Below are positions 53,423 through 62,162 of a stretch of 64,000 nt of DNA, one piece after another; the first letter of the stretch is position 1, and each line of letters opens with the position of its first letter. A program made the translations under genes and the position numbers. The notes beneath the pieces were generated by a model, which was not told where the DNA came from, searched no databases, and saw nothing but the letters and a program-made list of their open reading frames with translations. The DNA is from Mycolicibacterium iranicum (lineage in GTDB: Bacteria; Actinomycetota; Actinomycetes; Mycobacteriales; Mycobacteriaceae): positions 1 through 64,000 of the forward strand of contig NZ_LWCS01000030.1 in the NCBI RefSeq assembly GCF_001650495.1. Direction: 5' to 3'.

Positions 53423-53617
53423 CTAACCGGCTTCTGGCCGACCCCGAGACCGCCTGCGGGCCGCGGCAAGTGCCCGATCACGAACCCAGGCCGACACGGC
53501 CTGTCCATCAGCCTCGGCCGCGGCCTCAATGATGTCGCGCTCATCCTCGGTGAACCGGACCGGCACCGCGGCGCTGCGGCGCTGCCCCGCCTTGAAAGGC
53601 GGTCTCCCGGGAGGCAT
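53423..53617 (-). CDS. Small ribbon-helix-helix protein, divergent from Fic
   Basis: A 64-aa protein: RRSAAVPVRFTEDERDIIEA then DGQAVSAWVRDRALAAARRR, a CopG/DUF1778-like ribbon-helix-helix with a basic tail. It faces the Fic gene across 68 bp that contain a pair of AATCGACTACAC repeats. Antitoxin or repressor of the Fic gene is likely. Confidence 0.7.
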   Translation of the reverse strand: MPPGRPPFKAGQRRSAAVPVRFTEDERDIIEAAAEADGQAVSAWVRDRALAAARRRSRGRPEAG

Positions 53618-53628
53618 ACCGATGATGA

Positions 53629-53680
53629 TAATCGACTACACAATTCCTGATCCGACAACTCAATTAATCGACTACACTAA
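53629..53680 (+). promoter_or_regulatory. Duplicated AATCGACTACAC operator and fic promoter
   Basis: TAATCGACTACACAA (53629-53643) and TTAATCGACTACACTAA (53664-53680) are direct repeats 36 bp apart. The second contains TACACT (53673-53678), a -10 element 7 nt before ATG 53686, consistent with a leaderless transcript. The same element precedes the gene at 58267. Confidence 0.65.
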
Positions 53681-53685
53681 AAGCT

Positions 53686-54372
53686 ATGAACGCAGCCGAT
53701 CAAGACGACCGTGCCGTGGGTCGACTCACCGTGACCGACCTTGCTGGCGTGGTCTATTCGTCGGGCAGAGTGTTCGACGGCCTATCCACCGGCCGACTGG
53801 ACACCGAGAACTTCCTGCGGACCGGCAGCCTGGAAGGAGTTTCATCGCGGGCCGACCTGGCGCTACTGGAAGATCTGCGCGACGCGGCGCAATTCGTGAT
53901 CGACCACGCCGCCCATCGCATCGACGCAGGCTTCGTGCGGGCCATCAACGCCACCATCACCCGCAGCGGAGCCCTACATCCCGGGCAGCTGCGGACTCAG
54001 GACCAGGCCATAGGCGTCACGACACCGTACGGGCGCCACTCTCCCGATGCCCTGACCGAAGACCAGCTCCAACTCCTGCTCGACAACGCGACCCGCAGCC
54101 CCGAGGCTGAAGAAAACGCACTCGACCTGTTCATCAACCTCGCCAAAGCGCAACCGTTCGAGGACGGCAACAAGCGCACCGCCGTATTCGTCGCCAACAG
54201 CCTGCTCATCGGCGCTGATGCCGGTGTCTTGCTTACCATCCCGGTCGATGACAACGATCCCGGTGTAGCGAAAACGTTCAACGACCTGCTGGCCAGGGCC
54301 TACCTCTACAACGAACACGAGGCAGTGAAAACGCTGCTACGCCGCGCCGGGCTCACCCGGATCGGCCGGTAA
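53686..54372 (+). CDS. Fic/Doc-family protein with Gln in place of the motif His
   Basis: A 228-aa Fic-domain protein. The Fic motif reads KAQPFEDGNKRTAVFVANSL (normally HPFx[D/E]GN[K/G]R), so the catalytic His is Gln. A preceding NALDLFINLAKAQ helix and the flap-region TTPYGRHSPD are present. Fic proteins AMPylate or phosphorylate targets; with the motif His missing, activity is uncertain, though Gln-variant 'QPFxDGNKR' proteins are common. Divergent RHH gene and leaderless start support a TA-like module. Confidence 0.75.
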   Translation: MNAADQDDRAVGRLTVTDLAGVVYSSGRVFDGLSTGRLDTENFLRTGSLEGVSSRADLALLEDLRDAAQFVIDHAAHRIDAGFVRAINATITRSGALHPGQLRTQDQAIGVTTPYGRHSPDALTEDQLQLLLDNATRSPEAEENALDLFINLAKAQPFEDGNKRTAVFVANSLLIGADAGVLLTIPVDDNDPGVAKTFNDLLARAYLYNEHEAVKTLLRRAGLTRIGR

Positions 54373-54455
54373 CTCCAAGCATGGTTTTCCTTCCTCATGT
54401 CGATGACCCGACGCGGCGACTCACACACCAACGGATACAAGGGAAACTGAGGACC

Positions 54456-54845
54456 ATGCGAACTGATGAAGCTACGTCACTATGGACCTTCGAAATCGAG
54501 GGCCCGGGATACCCCGGCGGCTACTACACACCGGCCGAGGAATGGGTGCAAGCAGAGCACGCCGCACGGTGGCTCGCCCTCGCACTACACGACTTCGGTG
54601 CCATCACCGGTGACCGCCAGACGCAGACCAAGCAACGCGCACACGAGTTCGCCTCGCTCATCGAGCAGGTGAGCACAACCCATTCCTGGGTTGAGGGTGG
54701 CCACACGGTCACCGTGATCCGCATGGATGCCGCAGCGAGCGACCCCACCCACATGGGGACCATGGACGTTCGCCGGCGGATTCGTCAGCGACAACGAGAT
54801 CTGACCAGCGCAACCGCCACAGGAAAGGGTGCCGACAATGGCTAG
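54456..54845 (+). CDS. Hypothetical plasmid protein, 129 aa
   Basis: ATG 54456 has GAGGA before it; an earlier ATG at 54381 has none. The protein is hydrophilic with GYPGGYYTPAEEWVQAEHAA and ends GKGADNG. It overlaps the next gene by 8 bp. Function unknown. Confidence 0.55.
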   Translation: MRTDEATSLWTFEIEGPGYPGGYYTPAEEWVQAEHAARWLALALHDFGAITGDRQTQTKQRAHEFASLIEQVSTTHSWVEGGHTVTVIRMDAAASDPTHMGTMDVRRRIRQRQRDLTSATATGKGADNG

Positions 54846-55104
54846 TACTGCGATCACGCGCGGGTTGGACCACGCAGAACAATGGACGCAGCGCTGGCTC
54901 TATACCCGCATCGGAATGCTCGTTCTCGTCGCGATCGTTACGGCATGGGCGATAGCGTATGCAGGCACACTCAAAGGCAACTGGAGTCCAGGGGTCATGA
55001 TCGCCGCGACGCTGATCCTGGTCGCGCTGGGGTGGATAGCCATCGTGCGGCGCATCTGGCGCTCCACGCGGTCGAAGCCCGAACCGCACGAACGTCGATC
55101 GTAG
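54838..55104 (+). CDS. Small two-helix membrane protein
   Basis: ATG 54838 follows AGGAAAGG and overlaps the previous stop. The 88-aa product has TRIGMLVLVAIVTAWAIAYA and VMIAATLILVALGWIAIV as membrane segments with a basic C-terminus. Likely a membrane anchor in the same operon as its neighbours. Confidence 0.55.
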   Translation: MASTAITRGLDHAEQWTQRWLYTRIGMLVLVAIVTAWAIAYAGTLKGNWSPGVMIAATLILVALGWIAIVRRIWRSTRSKPEPHERRS

Positions 55105-55126
55105 GTTCGCACCCCCAGGCTCCCGC

Positions 55127-56896
55127 ATGATCGAACCCATAGTCGAAGCCTCGTCGCGCCCGCTGGGCGAGCTGATTGAGGACTTCGACGGGATCGCTGA
55201 CCAACTGATCCCGTACAGCCAGCTCCCACCACGCCTGGCCGCCTACAGCGAGGTATATCCCTACTGGCGAGATATCGGCGCGCACACCTCGAAAAGCCTT
55301 ACCGCACAACCAGGCATCGGCCTCAGCGCCCTCACCGCGATCATCGACACGGCCCGTCGCGCAATCCGTAGCACAACAGCGAGCCACCCAGACACCACCG
55401 CCGCCGGCGCCGCCGCCAAGCTACTCGACCAGCTCGACGCCGAGACCCGCACCATCCTCACTACCCGCGTCCTCCCGCTAGACCCGAAGCCCACCGCCCA
55501 GGTGGCAGCGATGCTCGGCTGCGCCAAAGCCAGCGTGTCGCGCGGGACCCGCCGCGCCGAGCGCAAACTGGTTGGCCTGCTCGCCCACCCCGAACACGAG
55601 GCCCTGCACCGTCACGCCCAGCGGATCGCCCAGCGCCTGGGCCCCTATCTACCGGCCCAGGTGGCCGCCGCTGAACTCGCCCAGACCGGTCAGACACTGA
55701 CCTGCGACACCGCAGCGTTACTGCTGCATACCGCCGGTCCCTACCGTCGCCGCCTCCACTGGCTCGAAAACACCGGGACACGCGGCCGCGAACACGTCGA
55801 CACCACCGCCGAACACGCACTGACCGCGGGTGCGGGAGCGCTGCGGACGACCGAACTCACGACGGTCTTGGCGGCCGCGGGGATGCACCCTGACGCGATC
55901 GACACCTACCTCACCGAGACCTACCGCCACACCACCATCGCGGACCAACGCATCACCCACACCGCCGCAACCACAGCCACGATGGCGGCGGCGGTCCTGC
56001 ACGCACACCAACGGCCACTGACCATCGAAGAGGTTCGCGCCGATATCGGCCTTGCCGTCTCACCCGGATCGGTGGCCACCGCGCTCTCAGACCACAAGGA
56101 GTTCGCACGGGCCAGCCGCACCACCTGGGCGCTGCGTACATGGAAGCTGCCCGAGTACACCAGCATCAACGATGCCATCGCCACCTACATCGATGACCAT
56201 GGAGGGAGCGTCCGCACCACTGAGCTCCTCAAAGACCTTCACACCCCATACCCCGACATCAGCGCACGATCGCTGCGCACCTACCTCGCCACACCTCGAT
56301 ACATCACCCGAAATGGCTACAGCCGCCGGCGCACCGCCGCCGACCCCGCCCCGGCAAGCAGACCCCTCAACCAGGCCCGGGGTATGTATCGCACCAATAC
56401 CCACGTCATCCGGCTTGCCCTCCCCGTCACCCCGGAACTGCAACGCGGATCCGGACGCAGCATTGCCGTGTCCGTCGCGCGGGCCGCGCACATCACCCTC
56501 GGTGGACACCAGAGCTTCACCAACCCCGACCACAGCCCTATCACCGTCACCTGGGTGACCAACGCGAGCAACAACGCACGCATCGGCTCGCTGCGCACCC
56601 ACGCCCAACAGCTCAACGCCGCCGTCGGGGGCACGCTGATCATCGCCTTCAACACACACCGCCGCACGTACACGATCGCCACGCTCGACACGAGCGCACC
56701 GGCCACCGAACAGCTCGCCCAATTCACCGGCCGCGATACCCGAGACCCGAACGCTGCCATGACCGCCGCACTGGACAACCCGAAGTCAAGCCCCGAGGAC
56801 ATCCTTGGTCGGCGCGGCGACACGGACGTGGCCGATCTCCTCAAGCGAGCATGCGTGGAAGCTGGCACTCACGCCCACCGAATCGAGCCCTCATGA
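55127..56896 (+). CDS. Sigma4-like / winged-helix regulatory protein
   Basis: A 589-aa protein. QLDAETRTILTTRVLPLDPK then QVAAMLGCAKASVSRGTRRA resembles sigma-factor region 4, but no region 2 precedes it. Further on, PLTIEEVRADIGLAVSPGSV and SVRTTELLKDLHTPYPDISA (about 310-390) look like HARE-HTH/winged-helix modules that bind DNA. The C-terminus has a distinct alpha/beta domain (about 430-540). It may be a plasmid-borne transcription factor of unusual build. ATGA overlap with the next gene. Confidence 0.6.
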   Translation: MIEPIVEASSRPLGELIEDFDGIADQLIPYSQLPPRLAAYSEVYPYWRDIGAHTSKSLTAQPGIGLSALTAIIDTARRAIRSTTASHPDTTAAGAAAKLLDQLDAETRTILTTRVLPLDPKPTAQVAAMLGCAKASVSRGTRRAERKLVGLLAHPEHEALHRHAQRIAQRLGPYLPAQVAAAELAQTGQTLTCDTAALLLHTAGPYRRRLHWLENTGTRGREHVDTTAEHALTAGAGALRTTELTTVLAAAGMHPDAIDTYLTETYRHTTIADQRITHTAATTATMAAAVLHAHQRPLTIEEVRADIGLAVSPGSVATALSDHKEFARASRTTWALRTWKLPEYTSINDAIATYIDDHGGSVRTTELLKDLHTPYPDISARSLRTYLATPRYITRNGYSRRRTAADPAPASRPLNQARGMYRTNTHVIRLALPVTPELQRGSGRSIAVSVARAAHITLGGHQSFTNPDHSPITVTWVTNASNNARIGSLRTHAQQLNAAVGGTLIIAFNTHRRTYTIATLDTSAPATEQLAQFTGRDTRDPNAAMTAALDNPKSSPEDILGRRGDTDVADLLKRACVEAGTHAHRIEPS

Positions 56897-57696
56897 CACC
56901 CACCTCCGACGACCCGCCCACAGGTCCACTTCCCGAACTCACGGGGTTCTTCACCTGGTCTGCCGCCGATGCCCCACACCCGTATCCGCCGCCGGCCACG
57001 GACCTGGCTGCCAGCGGTGCCGCCCGCGACCAGTCCGTCAGCTCCCAGAAATCGGACCTGGGCGCGAGCGTCGACCAAACAATCGCGATCACACCGATCC
57101 GGCGCCCACCGCGTATGCAGCGGCCCCTGGTGATTCTGTGGTCCATCTTCGCCGTTGTCGCGACCATCGCGGTCGTGCTGTGGGCGATCCTGCTGTGGCC
57201 CTCACCAGACCCGCCGGAGGCCACGAACTCCCCGGCCGCCGCCGCCGACACCACGACGGCCGCGGCGGAACTGCTGCGCCACAACCTGCCACCTGGATAT
57301 CGACCCTCGGACTGCACTGCGACCACTGAGCCGCCACCGGCCATCGCTGGCGTGCGTTGCGGGCCACACCCCGCCATCGCCGAGGCAACGACCGCGCACT
57401 ACACGCTCTATGACGCCACCGCGGACCTCGATGCCGCATTTGCCGACGTCACCGCCTCCACCACCGCGAAGGTGTGCCCAGGGGCCGACGGCGGCTACCA
57501 GTCCCCGGGTGCGTGGCGCCGCAACGCCAACCCCGAAACCGTCGCCGGAACCCTGCTGTGCGGCACCAACCAGGACAGTCAACCGATGGTCGCCTGGACC
57601 ACCACATCGACGCTCCTCCTGGCAACAATCCGAGCCGACACACCCCAAAAACCAAGCCTGGAACAGCTCTACACCTGGTGGTCAAGCCACTCCTGA
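56893..57696 (+). CDS. Single-pass membrane protein with extracytoplasmic domain
   Basis: ATG 56893 overlaps the preceding stop. The first 70 residues are Pro/Ser/Asp-rich, then ILWSIFAVVATIAVVLWAIL spans the membrane, followed by an Ala/Thr linker and a 170-residue outer domain containing CTATTEPPPAIAGVRC and CPGADGGYQSPG (possible disulfide). Mycobacterial exported domains of this style are common. Function unknown. Confidence 0.6.
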   Translation: MTPTSDDPPTGPLPELTGFFTWSAADAPHPYPPPATDLAASGAARDQSVSSQKSDLGASVDQTIAITPIRRPPRMQRPLVILWSIFAVVATIAVVLWAILLWPSPDPPEATNSPAAAADTTTAAAELLRHNLPPGYRPSDCTATTEPPPAIAGVRCGPHPAIAEATTAHYTLYDATADLDAAFADVTASTTAKVCPGADGGYQSPGAWRRNANPETVAGTLLCGTNQDSQPMVAWTTTSTLLLATIRADTPQKPSLEQLYTWWSSHS

Positions 57697-57713
57697 CCAG
57701 CGGCAGCGTTACC

Positions 57714-58136
57714 TCAGACCCGAGTTGGCACCCGTGCCGCGTCGTCCAACAGTCCGCACCCGAGGTAACCGACCTGCGCGGCGTTGAACACCCCTGACTC
57801 GCCCACAACAGGGTCGAGGACCGCCGCAGCGTGCACCGCAAGGTTCTCAATCCCGGACTGTAGAACCTGATTACTGGCCGCTGGAGTCACCACCAGTGCG
57901 CTCACGCGCAACGAACTCCCATCCTCGGATAAGAGGGCTTCACAGATATGGCTCCGCTCCGTGGATTCGTCCAGCCTGCACCACATCTCGGCCGCTACTC
58001 GACACAACCAAAACCGACCCGGCAGATCCGAGCGCAACCGTCCGGCCACCGACAGCTCCAGCGGTAGCCGCGCAGCGATATCAGTATGGGGAAATCCCCG
58101 CAAACTATGAAGCACCACGGCCACGCTTGTGAGCAT
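57714..58136 (-). CDS. Hypothetical protein with strong Shine-Dalgarno, 140 aa
   Basis: The minus-strand frame has good codon use. AGGAGG ends only 1-2 nt before ATG 58136; a GTG five codons in (58124) would have a better spacing. The text SVAVVLHSLRGFPHTDIAAR and LPGRFWLCRVAAEMWCRLDE looks protein-like. No family recognised. Confidence 0.45.
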   Translation of the reverse strand: MLTSVAVVLHSLRGFPHTDIAARLPLELSVAGRLRSDLPGRFWLCRVAAEMWCRLDESTERSHICEALLSEDGSSLRVSALVVTPAASNQVLQSGIENLAVHAAAVLDPVVGESGVFNAAQVGYLGCGLLDDAARVPTRV

Positions 58137-58242
58137 ACCTCCTGAAAGCGTCAGCGGAAGTGGCGTCAGCGCAAACGTATCGGGCTGCGCGAGTTTCTTG
58201 CCCTTCCCTTGGAAGTAGTGTCGAAAAGTGTTCCCACGCCAC

Positions 58243-58266
58243 TATTAACCGACTACACTAATTGCT
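58243..58266 (+). promoter_or_regulatory. Promoter/operator copy identical in layout to the fic promoter
   Basis: TTAACCGACTACACTAA followed by TTGCTATGA. TACACT (58254-58259) sits 7 nt before ATG 58267, exactly as at fic. The two promoters differ at only a few bases over about 28. Confidence 0.65.
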
Positions 58267-58620
58267 ATGAGCACAACGGATGTAGTGGCCCTGCAATTGA
58301 TTTCCCCTGAACAAGCCGACGACTGGGCAGGTTTCCGGCTCACGTCAGGTCAGCTCGAACGCCTTTCTGCGGCGATCCCTCATTCATCGATACCTGATGC
58401 CATAGCAACGATCTTCGACGGATTCGACATAAGTGACGACGATGCTGCGTGCCGCGACCCGTTCGATGAAGGGTGTCGCGAATCCCTTGATGACGGGCAG
58501 GGCTGGGCCGGGTGTTGCGGGGGATGCGCAGACCGCATGGAGGGGTTGCACAACGAGGGCGAGTGGGGCGATGACTGCCAGCCATCCGAGGACCACCGCC
58601 GGTGTATCACGTGCCGCTGA
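58267..58620 (+). CDS. Acidic Cys-rich protein, 117 aa
   Basis: The product begins MSTTDVVALQLISPEQADDW and is acidic. The C-terminal half holds nine Cys residues (CRDPFDEGC, CCGGC, DDCQPSEDHRRCITC), a likely metal site. It shares the fic promoter element. No family recognised. Confidence 0.55.
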   Translation: MSTTDVVALQLISPEQADDWAGFRLTSGQLERLSAAIPHSSIPDAIATIFDGFDISDDDAACRDPFDEGCRESLDDGQGWAGCCGGCADRMEGLHNEGEWGDDCQPSEDHRRCITCR

Positions 58621-58664
58621 AGGCCCGAGATCCCCGTGCCCGATAGAACACACTAGGAGAGAAC

Positions 58665-59294
58665 ATGATTGACCGACCTGCCTATCTGTTGGAATCCGTC
58701 GTGAGAAACGGTCACCATGCCCTCATGACCGCTCTGTCTGCCGCTGGCCGCGCACTGGCTGCACTCCTGGGTGCAGCCGCGATACTGCTCGCCGGATGCC
58801 ACAGCCCATCATCGTGGACGGCGCACACCGCCACTACCGCCACCTATCCACCGATGCCGGCCACGGCTGTGATCGACGGCCCTTTTCCAGTGGTACGTGT
58901 CATCGACGGTGATACCATTGTGGTCGAAATCGACGGTACGCCAACGACTATCCGTTTGATCGGTGTCGACACACCTGAACTCGTTGATCCGCGCAAGCCG
59001 GTTCAGTGTTTCTCGCGTGAGGCATCCGAGTACACCAAGGCGATGCTCACCGGCCAGTCGGTCTACCTCGAATACGATCTCAGCCAGGACCGCATCGACC
59101 GCTACGGGCGCGGCCTGGCGTATGTCTGGACGACCGCCGGGCAACTGGTCAATCTGGACCTCATCGCCGGCGGCTACGCCAACGAGTACACCTTCAACAC
59201 ACCGCACCGCTACCAGGCGGAATTCCAGGCCGCCGAGTTCGCCGCCGCCGACGAGGCGCGCGGCTTGTGGTCGCCTGAGACCTGCCCCGCCTAA
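58665..59294 (+). CDS. Thermonuclease-family (SNase) lipoprotein
   Basis: AGGAG precedes ATG 58665. After a signal segment, AAAILLAGCHS is a lipobox (Cys45). The mature protein is a staphylococcal-nuclease-like enzyme: VRVIDGDTIVVEIDG (Asp81, Asp83), IRLIGVDTPEL (Arg97, Asp102, Glu105) and DRYGRGLAYV (Arg149), all catalytic positions present. Calcium-dependent DNA/RNA hydrolysis at the cell surface is predicted. It could act on incoming DNA or in nutrient uptake. Confidence 0.86.
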   Translation: MIDRPAYLLESVVRNGHHALMTALSAAGRALAALLGAAAILLAGCHSPSSWTAHTATTATYPPMPATAVIDGPFPVVRVIDGDTIVVEIDGTPTTIRLIGVDTPELVDPRKPVQCFSREASEYTKAMLTGQSVYLEYDLSQDRIDRYGRGLAYVWTTAGQLVNLDLIAGGYANEYTFNTPHRYQAEFQAAEFAAADEARGLWSPETCPA

Positions 59295-59317
59295 CCCTCA
59301 CCGACACGATATTGGAC

Positions 59318-59357
59318 GGCTATAACCATCCACATTTGTGGTAGGCTATAGCAATCC
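59318..59357 (+). repeat. Pair of 14-bp direct repeats upstream of the 59411 gene
   Basis: GGCTATAACCATCC (59318-59331) and GGCTATAGCAATCC (59344-59357), 26 bp apart, two mismatches. They may be operator half-sites or include the promoter (TATAGC). Confidence 0.5.
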
Positions 59358-59410
59358 GCATAGCGAAAGCTGTCGATACCCCACAGCATCCGAGGAAAGG
59401 ACTGCGCTCC

Positions 59411-59992
59411 ATGGACACTCAGCCGCCCCCGGCCGAACACGCGGATGCCCGCCACGCCCGCCTCCGCGCCAGCCAGCTCGACGCGTTCGAAAGGTCGCTG
59501 CGAGACCACCTGGACAACCTGCCCACGACGTGGACCGTAGCCAAGAAGTCCGACCGCTGCTGGGCCATAGTCGACGTGCACGGGACACCACGAACCGCTA
59601 CCCGCTACACCACGAAACGCGCAGCCATCGAGGCCCACGGTGACCGTCAGCATGACCGGCAATTGCAGGACCGCACTCACTGGTATCTCGGAGAGGCTGA
59701 CGCCCGGTCCAGGCCGCTGGAGGCCGACGAGACAGCCCTCGTTAACTGGGTGATCTCCGAGACCAGCCCTGACCTCGAATGGGTCGATCGCAACGGCTTG
59801 GCCTGCCGCGCCGAAATGACGTGCGCTGGTGCGGCGGCAATCCACCGATTTGACGAGCACGGATTCGATGTCTGGGGCTACGACCGTGACGGTCGATACG
59901 CACCAGCGTATGACCGAGCACCGTTGCAAGCCAGCCCATTCCCGGTCCGTGACGACACAGCACCCGCGGTAGAACCCGCCAGCCAAGGATAA
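59411..59992 (+). CDS. Hypothetical plasmid protein, 193 aa
   Basis: AAAGGA lies 12 nt before ATG 59411. The protein is hydrophilic, with FERSLRDHLDNLPTTWTVAK in the first third and a Trp/Tyr-rich C-terminal part (FDVWGYDRDGRYAPAYDR). No domain recognised. Confidence 0.55.
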   Translation: MDTQPPPAEHADARHARLRASQLDAFERSLRDHLDNLPTTWTVAKKSDRCWAIVDVHGTPRTATRYTTKRAAIEAHGDRQHDRQLQDRTHWYLGEADARSRPLEADETALVNWVISETSPDLEWVDRNGLACRAEMTCAGAAAIHRFDEHGFDVWGYDRDGRYAPAYDRAPLQASPFPVRDDTAPAVEPASQG

Positions 59993-60103
59993 GTCAGCAC
60001 GGTGACCCACCCGCGCCCGTTGGTAGCCTTTCACCCACCACCGCGAGTACGCTATCGGCAAGAAGTCGCGGTGGTGATACCGCACGTGAAAGGACCGCCG
60101 CCC

Positions 60104-60445
60104 ATGTCCCCGACCAAAGCCGTGACCACCACTGCTGAGGAACGCAAGCGCGCCGGTCTGGCCGCCCGTGAGCTGCAAGCGCAGGCCGACCGCGCGCTGC
60201 TGGCACGCATCATGCCGGTCGTCGGCCGCAACATCGCCCAGCGCCGCGAGACCCTGGGCTTGTCTCAACGCGCCCTCAGCGACCAGGCCAGCGTCGACCG
60301 TATCTTCCTGCGTGGCGTGGAAGCCGGCGAACGTACACCCACCGTGGTCTTTCTGGCAAAGATCGCGCCCCCATTGCAGACCACCGTCGCTGCGCTCACC
60401 AGAGGCATCGAGCAGGCCATGGCCACGCCAGCGCAAGACTCCTAA
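60104..60445 (+). CDS. XRE-family regulator, 113 aa
   Basis: ATG 60104 has AAAGGA about 9 nt upstream. MPVVGRNIAQRRETLGLSQR then ALSDQASVDRIFLRGVEAGE is a standard XRE HTH, preceded by a basic Ala-rich helix. Likely a plasmid repressor; it lies 33 bp before the next gene. Confidence 0.75.
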   Translation: MSPTKAVTTTAEERKRAGLAARELQAQADRALLARIMPVVGRNIAQRRETLGLSQRALSDQASVDRIFLRGVEAGERTPTVVFLAKIAPPLQTTVAALTRGIEQAMATPAQDS

Positions 60446-60478
60446 CCCGCCCGCGACTCCAGGGAGGGCACCACTGCA

Positions 60479-60904
60479 ATGGACCCGTTCGACTCTCCCC
60501 CACCAGACCGAAACGCCCAGTCACCCACCACCCCAGCCCCCTACGTGGCGGCCGTCCGACCGTTCCACGCCGTCAGCGTCGACGATCGACACCCCGTCGC
60601 ACGCGTACGACTCACCAACGGTCTGACCTACCTGAGCTGGCACCACGTGCGACACGACGACCTGGCTGCTGTCACCCATCGCCCGGCGACCTACTGGCTC
60701 CACATCGACCGCCACGCCCACGACGTGGTAGCCCGTATCCGCACCCTCAGCGCTACTGGAGCGCTGCCCCAGATCGCCTGCTTCACCGAGCTGCGCCATC
60801 ACATCGACCCCAATGCCGGATGGACCGCGGGCATCGCCGCGCTCCCACCCGAGGACTGGACCGCTGTGCAACACCGCGTCACCGACATTCTGCGCAGCAA
60901 CTAA
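60479..60904 (+). CDS. Hypothetical plasmid protein, 141 aa
   Basis: GGAGGG lies 11 nt before ATG 60479. The N-terminus is Pro-rich; the body has DDRHPVARVRLTNGLTYLSW and YWLHIDRHAHDVVARIRTLS. His/Trp-rich, no domain recognised. Probably co-transcribed with the XRE gene. Confidence 0.55.
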   Translation: MDPFDSPPPDRNAQSPTTPAPYVAAVRPFHAVSVDDRHPVARVRLTNGLTYLSWHHVRHDDLAAVTHRPATYWLHIDRHAHDVVARIRTLSATGALPQIACFTELRHHIDPNAGWTAGIAALPPEDWTAVQHRVTDILRSN

Positions 60905-61052
60905 CCACCACGACTTCGTAGAATCTGAATTCCCGCTCGCCGCCACTACGCCGCTGCGCCACTATCTCCGGTCAGTTCGACAGGGGGATAGCAGTGCGCC
61001 CGCGATCTCTGGCCGACGGGGGACTCGACCGCGCAGGCACACTGCTACCTGC

Positions 61053-62162
61053 TCAGAATAGCGAAGGGCTATTGGCGTTAGCCCATATGCGATCAAATCC
61101 TTTGCGCTGCTTATCCTCTACCACGGCGGGGGCAACCACCCGGAAATGCTCGCACCCCGGCCCAGCAGGTAGGTGATGCCGGACAATGCGGTCAGCCCCC
61201 ACCGCCCTCTGCCCTGGGCTACCCGCAAGGTATGCGTCCATGGCGCCCTCGGACCCAGTAGCGAGCCTGCGGACAGACCGCGCCGTCACACCCCGCCGAC
61301 CGCCCACGCCCGCCGGTGTGACACGACGGACGTCGTACACTGCGAAACCCGACTCGGCGAAGACCCGCCGGAACTCGTCTTCAACCGCGGTCAAGCCCGC
61401 CTCTCGGACCATCTGCGCCACACTGCTACCCGCTATCAACGTCTGACGTGCGTTGAGCCGCCGAGCTGTCGCTTCGATGAGCATCGCCCGCGCCCCGGCC
61501 GCCGGCTCCTGACGGTACCGCTCCACCATCCCGGCGCGCCCACGTGCACTCGTCAGGGCGAAAACGCAGTACGAACAGCACGACTTTTCCCACGCCACAC
61601 CAAGGTTCGCGGACACGTAGTCATGACAGGCTTGTCGGTCAAAGCCAGCCTCTATCAACGGATACCAACCGGTGCGCTGTGTGGTGTTGTACCGGCGGTC
61701 CTTTTCAGCCCGGCCCTGCTCACCCAATTCGAACCCAATGGCATGCCGATATGGTTGCCCTGCCGTGAGTTTGGCAATCACCGGGTCCAAAGCCCACCCT
61801 TTGGCATGCATGCTGCACTTCCGTGCTCCCCCGAGCTGTGGCAGCGTGCCAGCAGACAGCATCTCGTCGGACAGCCGGTATGCGCCCTCCGCGTACAGTT
61901 TCTGCGGATACGTCGAGTCATCCAGCACGACAACACCTTCGCCAGCCGCCGTCGTAACCCGCTGACCGCGGGCGCACTGGACGTAGCGAACGCCAAACTC
62001 TCGGAACAGCGGCAGCATCAGTGACTCCACCGCAACCGTAGTAGAGCTGAACTCGTCTCCCACCATCGCCGTGACCACCACCATGTCCTCCACGGCGAAG
62101 TCGCGGGTTGAGGGTTCCCGCAGCCACCGCAGCAGCAGGCCCGTGCTTATGTAAACAGTCAA
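61053..62162 (-). CDS. PAPS-reductase-like / PP-loop plasmid protein
   Basis: A 369-aa frame from TTG 62162. The text RKCSMHAKGWALDPVI, IGFELGEQGRAEKDRRYNTT, WYPLIEAGFDRQACHDYV and KSCCSYCVFAL follows the order seen in phage and plasmid PAPS-reductase-family proteins ('R.C....K..Pi', 'iGi..dE..R', 'yPLie.g.tr..c', 'KSgC.fCPf'). The PP-loop (S-x-G-x-D-S) is not visible: the N-terminus reads LTVYISTGLLLRWLREPSTR. The frame stays open upstream, so the start or a lost loop is uncertain. Function in plasmids is unknown; relatives include phosphorothioation enzymes. Confidence 0.6.
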   Translation of the reverse strand: MTVYISTGLLLRWLREPSTRDFAVEDMVVVTAMVGDEFSSTTVAVESLMLPLFREFGVRYVQCARGQRVTTAAGEGVVVLDDSTYPQKLYAEGAYRLSDEMLSAGTLPQLGGARKCSMHAKGWALDPVIAKLTAGQPYRHAIGFELGEQGRAEKDRRYNTTQRTGWYPLIEAGFDRQACHDYVSANLGVAWEKSCCSYCVFALTSARGRAGMVERYRQEPAAGARAMLIEATARRLNARQTLIAGSSVAQMVREAGLTAVEDEFRRVFAESGFAVYDVRRVTPAGVGGRRGVTARSVRRLATGSEGAMDAYLAGSPGQRAVGADRIVRHHLPAGPGCEHFRVVAPAVVEDKQRKGFDRIWANANSPSLF

